Positions 30,091-39,628 of a stretch of 64,000 nucleotides of DNA are shown here, piece after piece (positions within the stretch are counted from its first letter, which is position 1; the number at the start of each line of letters is the position of its first letter). Made by a program: the position numbers and the translations under genes. The notes under the pieces are model-generated. The model did not search any database, was not told the DNA's origin, and saw only the letters and a program-made list of their open reading frames with translations. The stretch is from Curtobacterium sp. MCJR17_055 (GTDB lineage Bacteria; Actinomycetota; Actinomycetes; Actinomycetales; Microbacteriaceae). The DNA is taken from the NCBI RefSeq assembly GCF_003224335.1, contig NZ_QKLF01000001.1, positions 248,001 to 312,000 on the forward strand. Direction: 5' to 3'.

Positions 30091-30421
30091 GAGCCCAACC
30101 GTACCAACGGTTCCGACCGGTCGGGGAGCCGCGTCCGGCAGGGTCACGAAATGAACACGATGCCCGGTGAGCCGTACCCCGACGCGGCCTGGTTCCGTAT
30201 CATTCACCGGGACACGACGCAGTGTTCACCACTCGGAAACCTGCCCGCGCCGCGCGGAGCGTCCGCCGGTCGGAGCGCGTGTCGCTCCGGATCGCGCAGA
30301 TTCTCGGCGAACCCGAACCGGCAGCGAGCAGACTCGAAGAGTCCACCCAGCGCCGGACGGGGCGCGCCCTGCCGGGGCAGCTCCCGCACAGCGGCGCCGG
30401 TGGACACCGGAAGGGACAAGC
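30091..30421. other. Divergent intergenic region, 331 bases, no gene seen
   Basis: Separates the minus-strand ABC ATPase gene from the plus-strand surface-polymer unit. It holds the ATPase leaderless -10 (TACGGT, 30098-30103 on minus), the palindrome CCGACCGGTCGG at 30113-30124, and TATCAT at 30198-30203 on plus, a possible -10 for the nucleotidyltransferase gene with a leader of about 210 bases. No open frame here has convincing coding character. Confidence 0.5.
30098..30103 (-). promoter_or_regulatory. Leaderless promoter -10 for the ABC ATPase gene
   Basis: TACGGT on the minus strand, seven bases before GTG 30090. Confidence 0.5.
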
Positions 30422-31117
30422 ATGACCACGCAGATCGTCATCCTCGCAGCGGGGATGGGCAGCCGCCTCGGGCGCAGCCTGCCGAAGCCGCTCACCGAGC
30501 TCAGCGACGGCCGCACCATCATGCAGCAGCAGTTCGACAACATCCGTGCCGCCTTCGGGTCGAGCGCCCGGGTGACCATCGTCGTCGGCTACAAGTCGGA
30601 GTACATCGTCGAGGCCTTCCCGGAGGCGAACTTCGTCTACAACGAGTCCTACGACTCCACGAACACCTCGAAGAGCCTGCTGCGTGCCCTCAAGGCGACC
30701 GGCAAGAGCGGCGTCCTCTGGATGAACGGCGACGTCGTCTTCGACCCGATGGCGCTCGTGCGTGCCGCCGACATGATCGACGAGGGCCGCTCGTTCGTCA
30801 GCGTCAACACCGAGAAGGTCTCCGACGAAGAGGTCAAGTACACGGTCGACGCCGAGGGCTTCATCGCGAAGCTCTCCAAGAAGGTCGTCGGTGGTCTGGG
30901 TGAGGCAGTCGGCATCAACTACGTCTCCGCGGCCGACAAGCAGGCCCTGGTGCGCCAGCTCGGCCGGGTCGACGACCAGGAGTACTTCGAGGGCGGCATC
31001 GAAGCTGCCATCGCCGAGGACGGGCTACGCTGGACGCCGATCGACATCTCGGACCTGTACGCGGTCGAGATCGACTTCGCCGAGGACCTCGAGCGCGCGA
31101 ACGACCTGTTCGCCTGA
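30422..31117 (+). CDS. Nucleotidyltransferase (phosphocholine/inositol-phosphate cytidylyltransferase-like)
   Basis: Sugar- or alcohol-phosphate nucleotidyltransferase of 231 residues. The N-terminal nucleotide-binding loop is ILAAGMGSRLGRSLPKPL, followed by VVGYKSEYIVEAFP, the NTP-site NTSKSLLRAL and the metal-binding WMNGDVVFDP. This pattern is closest to LicC-type and inositol-1-phosphate cytidylyltransferases, so the likely reaction is CTP plus an alcohol phosphate giving a CDP-alcohol. ATG 30422 follows GGAAGGGAC. It heads the exporter genes of a surface-polymer unit and would supply the donor for the CDP-alcohol phosphotransferase encoded at 35419-36276; that link is inference. Confidence 0.85.
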   Translation: MTTQIVILAAGMGSRLGRSLPKPLTELSDGRTIMQQQFDNIRAAFGSSARVTIVVGYKSEYIVEAFPEANFVYNESYDSTNTSKSLLRALKATGKSGVLWMNGDVVFDPMALVRAADMIDEGRSFVSVNTEKVSDEEVKYTVDAEGFIAKLSKKVVGGLGEAVGINYVSAADKQALVRQLGRVDDQEYFEGGIEAAIAEDGLRWTPIDISDLYAVEIDFAEDLERANDLFA

Positions 31118-31178
31118 CCGTCGTCAGGACCCCCTGGTCGTCGCCTGCCTCCGGCGTGGTCCCGACCGGAGGGAACCC

Positions 31179-32003
31179 ATGAGCGGAACGCGCACGCACG
31201 CCACGGCAGTCGCGGCGTCGCCGTCGCGGTCCCGGGGCGCCGGCCGTCGGTACCGGCAGGCGCTCTGGCTGCTGACCGTCCGCGACCTGCGTGTGCGGTA
31301 CTCGACGTCCGCACTCGGGTACTTCTGGTCGATCCTCGACCCGCTGGTGATGTCGGCGATCTACTGGTTCGTCTTCACGCAGGTCTTCCACCGCGGCTCG
31401 GTGGGCGAGGAACCGTACATCGTGTTCCTGCTCGCCGCCCTGCTGCCCTGGATGTGGTTCACCGGCGGCGTCTCGGACTCCACCCGCGCGTTCATCAAGG
31501 AGTCGAAGCTCATCCGCTCGACGACGATCCCGCGGAGCATCTGGGTCGCGCGCATCGACGCGTCGAAGGCGATCGAGTTCCTGCTGAGCATCCCGGTGCT
31601 CGCCGTGTTCGTGCTCGCGACCGGGGCGCACCTGCACTGGCAGGTCGTGCTCTGGCCGCTCGCGATCGTGCTGCAGGCCACCCTGGTCTACGGCCTCGGG
31701 CTCATCGTGGCCCCGCTCGTGGTGTTCTTCCGCGATCTCGAGCGTGCGGTGAAGCTCGTGCTCCGCTTCATGTTCTACGCGTCCCCGATCATCTACGGCA
31801 CGCAGGCCCTCCCCCCGGCGTTGCACGACCTGGCCGCGATCAACCCGCTCAGCGGCATCTTCGGGATCTACCGCTCGGCGTTCTTCCCGGGCCAGCTCGA
31901 CTGGGTCGAGGTGCTCGCCTCGGTCGTGGTCACGGCCGTCGTCCTGGCCGTCGGGCTCGTCGTCTTCCGCCGCAGCGAGCACCGCGTCCTCAAGGAGCTG
32001 TGA
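31179..32003 (+). CDS. Polysaccharide/teichoic acid ABC exporter permease (TagG/Wzm family)
   Basis: ABC-2 type permease of 274 residues with six predicted helices, preceded by a basic N-terminus. The conserved cytoplasmic segment LTVRDLRVRYSTSALGYFWS and LPWMWFTGGVSDSTRAFIKE, with KLIRSTTIPRSIWVARIDA, are hallmarks of O-antigen and teichoic acid exporters. GGAGGG stands just upstream of the ATG. Its stop overlaps the ATPase start (TGATG). It should move a lipid-linked glycan across the cytoplasmic membrane. Confidence 0.93.
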   Translation: MSGTRTHATAVAASPSRSRGAGRRYRQALWLLTVRDLRVRYSTSALGYFWSILDPLVMSAIYWFVFTQVFHRGSVGEEPYIVFLLAALLPWMWFTGGVSDSTRAFIKESKLIRSTTIPRSIWVARIDASKAIEFLLSIPVLAVFVLATGAHLHWQVVLWPLAIVLQATLVYGLGLIVAPLVVFFRDLERAVKLVLRFMFYASPIIYGTQALPPALHDLAAINPLSGIFGIYRSAFFPGQLDWVEVLASVVVTAVVLAVGLVVFRRSEHRVLKEL

Positions 32004-32773
32004 TGGCCACCACCGAACCGACCGTCACCGCGAGCACGACCGCCCCGGTGATCTCCGTCACCGACGCCGGCATCCGGTTCAAGCGGAACCGGCGGGCGAG
32101 TCGGAGCTTCAAGGACCTGTTCGGACGCGGGCAGCGGCGACGCAAGGCCGACGAGTTCTGGGCGCTGCGGAACGTCTCGTTCGACGTGCGCCCGGGCGAG
32201 GCGATCGGCGTGGTGGGTCGGAACGGGCAGGGCAAGTCGACACTGCTGAAGCTCGTGGCGCAGGTCATGCTCCCGGACGAGGGCCGTGTGCACGTCGGGG
32301 CCGGCGTCGCGCCGCTCATCGAGATCACCGGTGGGTTCGTCGGGGACCTCACCGTCCGCGACAACGTCTACCTGACGGCGGGTCTGCACGGGATGTCCCG
32401 CGCCGAGATCCGGGCCGCGTTCGACGAGGTCATCGCGTTCGCCGAGATCGGCGACTTCGTCGACACCCCGTACAAGCACCTCTCCAGCGGCATGAAGGTC
32501 CGGATCGCCTTCGCGGTCATCTCGCGGCTGGACGAACCGGTGATCCTGGTCGACGAGGTCCTGGCGGTCGGCGACAAGGCCTTCCGCGAGAAGTGCTACA
32601 AGCGCATCGAGGAGCTCCTGGCGGGCGGGCGGACGCTGTTCTTCGTCTCCCACAGCGACAAGGACCTGCGCCGGTTCTGCGACCGCGGGCTGTACCTGGA
32701 CAAGGGCCGGCTGCAGTTCGACGGGCCCATCGGCGAGGCCCTCGACCGGTACAACGCGGACCACGGGGCCTGA
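32003..32773 (+). CDS. Polysaccharide/teichoic acid ABC exporter ATPase (TagH/Wzt family)
   Basis: ATPase of 256 residues that drives the preceding permease. It has the family-specific DAGIRFKRNRRASRSFKDLF start, Walker A (GRNGQGKSTLLKLV), the signature LSSGMKVRIAFAV and Walker B VILVDEVLAVGDKAFREKC. The segment APLIEITGGFVGDLTVRDN is typical of polysaccharide exporters. The C-terminal carbohydrate-binding domain found in some Wzt proteins is absent, so it fits systems in which chain length is not set by a Wzt-bound terminator. Confidence 0.94.
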   Translation: MATTEPTVTASTTAPVISVTDAGIRFKRNRRASRSFKDLFGRGQRRRKADEFWALRNVSFDVRPGEAIGVVGRNGQGKSTLLKLVAQVMLPDEGRVHVGAGVAPLIEITGGFVGDLTVRDNVYLTAGLHGMSRAEIRAAFDEVIAFAEIGDFVDTPYKHLSSGMKVRIAFAVISRLDEPVILVDEVLAVGDKAFREKCYKRIEELLAGGRTLFFVSHSDKDLRRFCDRGLYLDKGRLQFDGPIGEALDRYNADHGA

Positions 32774-32867
32774 GGCCACTCCTGCACAACCGGGGCCTCC
32801 CGCACCGCGCTCCACAGCCCCCGGTCGTCCGGCGGGCTGACGGGGCCCCGGCGTCGGACCCCACCCC

Positions 32868-32873
32868 TATCGT
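32868..32873 (+). promoter_or_regulatory. Leaderless promoter -10 for the small protein gene
   Basis: TATCGT, seven bases before ATG 32881. Confidence 0.55.
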
Positions 32874-32880
32874 GCTGCCC

Positions 32881-33183
32881 ATGCACCACCCCACCACCGC
32901 GTACCCAGTACCGTTCACCGTCGACCGATCGGCCGCCCCACGGCGGTACGAGATCATCAACACCAGTACCGAGACCCTCGACGGCATCGACCTGACGCAC
33001 CTCGGGACGGGCTACTCCCCGCCGCTCGTCGTCCGTCGGCTCGAGCCCGGTCGGGGGCTGTCCCTCGCCGTCTTCGGCGCAGGACCGGAGGAGACCGGCG
33101 TCGTCATCGTGCGGTGGCGCCGTCCGGACCGGTCCGAGTACCTGTGGCGGATGTCCCTCGCCGGTCCCGGGCTCGCGCCCTGA
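32881..33183 (+). CDS. Small protein of unknown function
   Basis: I do not recognise this 100-residue protein. It has no signal peptide or membrane segment; strands alternate with turns (RRYEIINTSTETLDGIDLTH, then VVIVRWRRPDRSEYLWRMSL), suggesting a small beta-sandwich. The start is supported by a TATCGT element seven bases upstream. It is downstream of the exporter ATPase and converges on the glycerophosphotransferase-like gene, with one hairpin in between. Confidence 0.6.
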   Translation: MHHPTTAYPVPFTVDRSAAPRRYEIINTSTETLDGIDLTHLGTGYSPPLVVRRLEPGRGLSLAVFGAGPEETGVVIVRWRRPDRSEYLWRMSLAGPGLAP

Positions 33184-33187
33184 GGCC

Positions 33188-33228
33188 GCCGCCGCCCGGA
33201 CCGGTCAGGAACCGGACCGGGCGGCGGC
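33188..33228. terminator. Bidirectional hairpin between converging surface-polymer units
   Basis: Eighteen-base arms (33188-33205 and 33211-33228) with one A-A mismatch and loop CAGGA. The right arm overlaps the last codons of the minus-strand gene. Confidence 0.7.
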
Positions 33229-34437
33229 GACCTCGTGCCAGTGGGCGACGAGGCGGTCGACGGCCGCGTGGAAGCGCGCGGTCGCCGTGCCCGGCGTCGT
33301 GTCGCCGAAGTACCGGTGCACCCAGTGGCGGAGTCGCGCGAGCTGCTCGGCGTCGTTCGCGGCGCGCTCCACACGGGCGATGACGTCCCCGGCGTCGTCC
33401 GCGCGCAGCCAGTCGGCGTCGGACAGGTACCCGCGCTCGTCCACTTCGGCGTCGGCGGACACGGGTCGGGTCACGAGCAACGGCTTCCCCACGGCCAGGC
33501 GGTCGTAGATCATCGCGCTGATGTCGGTGATCGCGACGTCGGCGTCCGCGAGCTGCCAGCCGAGCGTCGGCCCGTCGTCGTACACGTGGTGCGCCGACGG
33601 GTCGGCGGCGTTGGCGGCCGCGATCGCAGCGACGATCCGCTCGTGCGCGGCCTTGTATGCGGGGTCGACCACGCCGCTCCGCGGGTGCGGGCGGTACACG
33701 AGCCGGTGCTGCGGCGACGCGAGCACGCGGTCCGCGATCGTCGTCCCGTGACTCGCGATGGACCCGTAGGCAGCGGCGCCGCGGTCACCCTCCCACGTCG
33801 GGGCGTACAACACCACGGTGCGGTCGTCGGACGGGTAGGGCGGCTCCCCCACGAAGTGGTCGGCCTGCGGACGCCCGATGGCGATGGTCCGGGCGTCCAG
33901 GTCGTAGTCCCACAGCGCGTCGGCGAGTCGGTCCCGGGCGGCGTCACCGGCGATCAGGGCGTAGTCGTACGCCTTGAACTGGTTCGTCGTCATGTACATC
34001 TTGTCGCTCTCGCCGTGGTTCACGAAGACGTGCCACATGCGCCCGTACCGCATCATCTGGAAGTTGCGGGCGTTCTGGTTGACGTAGAGCACGGTCTTCG
34101 GGGCCTGCTCGGCGACGAACCGCTCGAGGTCCACGACCTGCCGGGCGTAGACGACCGGGACCGGCGACTCGTCGAGCAGCGTGAGCATCGCGCCGGGGCT
34201 CCGCGAGATGATCGCGACCCCGCGGTGCCGCGCCAGCTCCGCCAGGGGGCCGTACCACTGCCGGATCTGGTACATGTTCACGGGACCGTCGGCGAAGTAC
34301 ACGGCGACCTCGACCGACCCCGGTGCGGGCCGCGGGACCGAGGGCAGGCGACGGGCCAGCTGCGTGCGGACCTTCCGCGACCGCAGCAGGCGGGCCACGA
34401 GACGGATCGCGGTACGGGCGTCCTTGACGATGGCCAT
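33205..34437 (-). CDS. CDP-glycerol glycerophosphotransferase-like protein (TagB/TagF family)
   Basis: Peripheral membrane polymerase or primase family of 410 residues. Family features are FVNHGESDKMYMTTNQFKAY (with the conserved His-Gly), VLYAPTWEGDRG, RLVYRPHPRSG and the C-terminal ITDISAMIYDRLAVGKPLLV. The N-terminal 40 residues are basic, as expected for membrane association. These enzymes transfer polyol-phosphate units from a CDP-activated donor onto a lipid-linked glycan. ATG 34437 follows AGGAG. Together with the other seven genes it points to a phosphodiester-containing cell-wall polymer. Confidence 0.9.
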   Translation of the reverse strand: MAIVKDARTAIRLVARLLRSRKVRTQLARRLPSVPRPAPGSVEVAVYFADGPVNMYQIRQWYGPLAELARHRGVAIISRSPGAMLTLLDESPVPVVYARQVVDLERFVAEQAPKTVLYVNQNARNFQMMRYGRMWHVFVNHGESDKMYMTTNQFKAYDYALIAGDAARDRLADALWDYDLDARTIAIGRPQADHFVGEPPYPSDDRTVVLYAPTWEGDRGAAAYGSIASHGTTIADRVLASPQHRLVYRPHPRSGVVDPAYKAAHERIVAAIAAANAADPSAHHVYDDGPTLGWQLADADVAITDISAMIYDRLAVGKPLLVTRPVSADAEVDERGYLSDADWLRADDAGDVIARVERAANDAEQLARLRHWVHRYFGDTTPGTATARFHAAVDRLVAHWHEVAAARSGS

Positions 34438-34513
34438 GCTCTGCTCCTGCGTGGTGGTCGGTCGGTGGATGGTGGTCGTGTCGGGGTCGGGCGAGTCCGG
34501 AGCGGGCCGGGGC

Positions 34514-35419
34514 TCAGACGACGGGCGGTCGACCCGCGAGCGTCATCCGGCCGATCGTCAACCATCCCATCACCCGGACCGGCCCGCAGTCCGCGCGCCA
34601 CCCCTCGGCGACGCCGGCGAACCAGGTGGTGAGGCGCCGCGGGGAGCGCCACCAGCGCAGGACCTGGATGGCGGCCCAACTGCCGACGTACAGCGGCCGG
34701 AGGACGGCGGGCAGGTTCCGACGGGCGAGCCAGACCCGGTTCCGGGCGTTCAGGCGCACGTACTCACGGTGCCGAGCGGGGTCGATCGCGGGGTGGTTCG
34801 CGACGAGCTCCCCCGCGTACCAGGTGCGACGACCGGCGTCCCAGACCCGCCACGCGAGCTCGATCCCCTCGTGCGCGTAGAAGTACTCCGCGCCCCAGCC
34901 TCCGACGGCGCGCCAGACGTCCATCGGCAGGACGACGGCGCCCTCCCAGACCGAGAACACCGGAGAGCTCTGCTCCGGGTCGCCCTTGCGGATGCGCGGC
35001 ACCCAGCGTCGAGGGTTCGCGGCGCCGCTCGGGTCGACGACCCGCGGCTGCACGAGCCCGAGCGAGGGGTCCCGCTCGAAGAGCGCGATCGCGTCCCGCA
35101 GGAACGTCGGCGACGGCACCGAGGCGTCGTCGTCGAGGAAGAACACGTAGTCGCCGTCGACCGCCGCGGCCCCGGCGTTCCGACCGGCGGGGATCCCGAG
35201 GTTCTCCGGCAGTGCCAGCGCCCGGACCCCGTCCGGCAGGTCCACCGGTTCCCACCCGTTCCCGACGCACACGACGTCGAGGTCGACGTCCTGCTGCGCG
35301 AGCACGCTGTCCAGGCCACGGCGGAGGTGCTCCGGCCGGGTCCCCTGCGTCAGGCTGACCACGGCGACCCGTGGCCGCTCGCGGTGCGGGACCGCGCGAC
35401 GCCGATCGGTCCCCGGCAT
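34514..35419 (-). CDS. Family 2 glycosyltransferase
   Basis: GT-A fold glycosyltransferase of 301 residues. The nucleotide-binding start is VAVVSLTQGTRPEHLRRGL, followed by LGIPAGRNAGAAAVDGDYVF and the metal-binding DDD of FFLDDDASVP; the acceptor region contains FSVWEGAVVLPMDVWRAVGG and HEGIELAWRVWDAG, close to the rhamnosyl/galactofuranosyl transferase type. No membrane helices apart from a weak C-terminal segment. ATG 35419 overlaps the stop of the CDP-alcohol phosphotransferase gene (TGATG), so it is in the same operon. Confidence 0.92.
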   Translation of the reverse strand: MPGTDRRRAVPHRERPRVAVVSLTQGTRPEHLRRGLDSVLAQQDVDLDVVCVGNGWEPVDLPDGVRALALPENLGIPAGRNAGAAAVDGDYVFFLDDDASVPSPTFLRDAIALFERDPSLGLVQPRVVDPSGAANPRRWVPRIRKGDPEQSSPVFSVWEGAVVLPMDVWRAVGGWGAEYFYAHEGIELAWRVWDAGRRTWYAGELVANHPAIDPARHREYVRLNARNRVWLARRNLPAVLRPLYVGSWAAIQVLRWWRSPRRLTTWFAGVAEGWRADCGPVRVMGWLTIGRMTLAGRPPVV

Positions 35420-36276
35420 CACGCGCGGACCCGCTTCGACGAGATGATGGCGAGGAAGTGCCCGGCCGTCGCGAGGACCGCGAGCGGCAGGAGTGCCCCG
35501 ACCAGGACCCGGTCGGCCAGCGGGTGCCCGACGACGAGGGCGACGAGCGCGACCACGAACGTGATGATCGTCAGCTCGACCGAGTGGTACAGACGGTGGA
35601 ACGGCAGGAACCGCGCCACCCGACGCAGCGTCGCGAGGCGGGCACCGGACGGCACCGTCACCCCGTCGCGGCGGTCGGCGAGCTTCTCCATGCCGCCGTG
35701 GGCACGGGCGACGTGCACCATGTCGTTGAGCGCCTTGTTGAGGACGATGACCAGGCCGAGCGCGCAGCCGATCGTCGTCCACATCCAGTCGACGCCCTCG
35801 ATCGGCCATGTCGCCGCGCGGACGCCGAGCGCGATCGGGATGAGTCCCTCGGTCGTGTAGTGCCCGACCTTGTCGAGGAAGATGCCGGCCGGGGACCGTG
35901 TGCCCCGCCAGCGCGCGACCTCGCCGTCGGAGCAGTCGACGAGCATCTGCAGCTGCCCGAGCACGAGGGCGAGCAGCGCGCCCCAGATGCCCGGGATGAG
36001 GAGTGCGGCCGCCGTCGACCAGCCGACCAGGATCATCAGGCCGGTGACCTGGTTCGCGCTGACCCGGGTCCGGAGCAGCACCGAGGTCAGGTACGGCGAG
36101 ATGTCCCGCAGGTACAGCGAGGCCGTCCAGTGCTCCGCGTTCGCCCGGGCGCGGACCTCGTCCGGCTGGGCGACGGCTCGGAGTTCCGCGATCGAGGTGG
36201 GGCGTGCGAACCCGCGGCTGTCGGAGGGACCCGGCAGGCCGCCGTTCCCGCGGTCGTCGTCGGCCATGTCGGTCAC
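35419..36276 (-). CDS. CDP-alcohol phosphatidyltransferase family membrane protein, variant motif
   Basis: Integral membrane enzyme of 285 residues with six predicted helices. The family motif is present but modified: D114, D117-G118, A121-R122, G131 and D135 are all in place, whereas the last position, normally a catalytic Asp, is His139 (DKVGHY). The enzyme would transfer an alcohol phosphate from a CDP-alcohol to a lipid or sugar acceptor. GTG 36276 overlaps the preceding glycosyltransferase stop as GTGA. Its location in a surface-polymer locus with a cytidylyltransferase suggests a role in polymer or lipid-anchor assembly instead of bulk phospholipid synthesis. Confidence 0.88.
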   Translation of the reverse strand: MTDMADDDRGNGGLPGPSDSRGFARPTSIAELRAVAQPDEVRARANAEHWTASLYLRDISPYLTSVLLRTRVSANQVTGLMILVGWSTAAALLIPGIWGALLALVLGQLQMLVDCSDGEVARWRGTRSPAGIFLDKVGHYTTEGLIPIALGVRAATWPIEGVDWMWTTIGCALGLVIVLNKALNDMVHVARAHGGMEKLADRRDGVTVPSGARLATLRRVARFLPFHRLYHSVELTIITFVVALVALVVGHPLADRVLVGALLPLAVLATAGHFLAIISSKRVRA

Positions 36277-37316
36277 CGTCCCGTGTGCGTGGTCAGATCG
36301 GAGGTCCGGGTGAGGAACCCGATGATGAAGCCGACGCCCCAGCCGACGTGGATGCACGGCAGGACGACGAGCAGCCACGCCCGTGTCGCCGGGTCCGACC
36401 GTCGTGACACCGCGAGGGCGCCGACGACGACGAAGAGGAGGTAGACCGCCGGGACCACGAAGCCGACCGTCGCCCAGGCGACGGGACTGCCGAGCAACGC
36501 TCCGACCACACCGACGAGCCCGGCGACCAGGCCGAGCGCGACGGCGACGACCATCGCCGGCGGGACGAAGTAGCGCAGGCCGTTGCCGGCGGGGAAGCGT
36601 CGGGCGAGTTCACCGCGCCACAGCCCGGTCGCGACGAACTGGCGGACGAGACGGCGGAGGCTCGGCCGGGGCCGGTAGGTGACGACGAGCTCGGGGGTGA
36701 ACCAGACCGTGCCGCCGGTGGTGCGCAGGCGCCGGTTGAGCTCCCAGTCCTGCCCGCGCTTGATGCCCTCGTCGAAGAGCCCGACGGCGAACAGCCGCTC
36801 CCGTCGGAACACCCCGAGGTACGCCGTCTCGGCCGGTCCGGCCTGCCCGCCGACGTGGTGCGGGGTGCCGCCGAGGCCGACGCGACTGCCGTACGCCAGG
36901 GCGACGGCCTTCTCGAAGGGGGTGCGGCCCTCGGCGCGCATGATGCCGCCGACGTTGTCCGCGCCGGACTCCTGCAGGGTCCGCACGGCGATCCGCGTGT
37001 AGTCCCGCGGCAGGACGCTGTGGGCGTCGACCCGGACGACGATCGGGTGCTCGGAGGCCCGGATCGCGACGTTCAGCCCGGCCGGCGTGGAGCCGACCGC
37101 GTTCTCGACCGCGCGGATCCGCGGGTCCGCGGCGCTCATCTCGGCGACGAGCTCGTTCGTGCCGTCGATCGAGGGGCCGAGGGCCAGGATGACCTCGAAC
37201 GGCCCCTGGTAGTCCTGCTCGAGCAGACTGCCCACCGCCGCGCGGACCTCGGTGACCTCGTTGAGGACGGGCATGACGTAGGAGACACCCGGCAGGGCCT
37301 GTCCGTCGTGCTGCAT
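36273..37316 (-). CDS. Family 2 glycosyltransferase with C-terminal membrane helices
   Basis: Membrane-bound glycosyltransferase of 347 residues, first gene of the minus-strand surface-polymer unit. The N-terminal GT-A domain has VSYVMPVLNEVTEVRAAVG, the metal-binding VVRVDAHSVLP (variant DxD) and GGQAGPAETAYLGVFRRERL, and the catalytic-loop IKRGQDWELNRRLR. Residues about 250-345 form three membrane helices, the arrangement of the ExoA/succinoglycan-type transferases. ATG 37316 follows GAGGATCAC. The DxD-like position is DAH, a common variation in this subgroup. Confidence 0.9.
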   Translation of the reverse strand: MQHDGQALPGVSYVMPVLNEVTEVRAAVGSLLEQDYQGPFEVILALGPSIDGTNELVAEMSAADPRIRAVENAVGSTPAGLNVAIRASEHPIVVRVDAHSVLPRDYTRIAVRTLQESGADNVGGIMRAEGRTPFEKAVALAYGSRVGLGGTPHHVGGQAGPAETAYLGVFRRERLFAVGLFDEGIKRGQDWELNRRLRTTGGTVWFTPELVVTYRPRPSLRRLVRQFVATGLWRGELARRFPAGNGLRYFVPPAMVVAVALGLVAGLVGVVGALLGSPVAWATVGFVVPAVYLLFVVVGALAVSRRSDPATRAWLLVVLPCIHVGWGVGFIIGFLTRTSDLTTHTGR

Positions 37317-37439
37317 GTGATCCTCGGGGTCCGGCGGGCGCGGCACGGCCCGCCGGGGCCGTCTCCGCAGAGCGGACCCGAGCCTATCAAGCACCCGGGG
37401 CGGCCACCTGGCCGCGCCCCGCCGCGCCCCGGCGGACGC

Positions 37440-37477
37440 ACGGGAGGCTCCCCACCAGCTGGTGGGGAGCCTCCCGT
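37440..37477 (-). terminator. Terminator hairpin after the HtrA gene (ACGGGAGGC family)
   Basis: Perfect 17-base arms (37440-37456 and 37461-37477) with loop AGCT, which is itself self-complementary. It lies 16 bases beyond the stop codon. Core sequence is shared with the hairpins at 9668 and 43335. Confidence 0.85.
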
Positions 37478-37492
37478 CCGGAGCGTCCCGGG

Positions 37493-39400
<1,908 letters not shown>

Positions 39401-39486
39401 GCTGGACGTGCTCCTTCCAAAGCTCCTGCAGTCTTCTCCACCGACCTGGGCGGTCCTGATGGCGCAGCTGCGAGCTGACCAAGCCG

Positions 39487-39492
39487 ATCGTA
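39487..39492 (-). promoter_or_regulatory. Possible -10 element of the HtrA gene
   Basis: TACGAT on the minus strand, 86 bases before ATG 39400, in the divergent region shared with the aminotransferase gene. No good -35. Confidence 0.35.
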
Positions 39493-39628
39493 TGCGTCGG
39501 CTGTGTGCTCGACCCGCAGATGTCCGCCGGAGGCGACCACCGGAGGCGACTGCCGGGCGGAGGCTAGGTTGGGGTCCGACGCGCGCCGAGCCTCCCGGCC
39601 GGTGCCCCGAGGGTGAGAGGGGTCGCGC

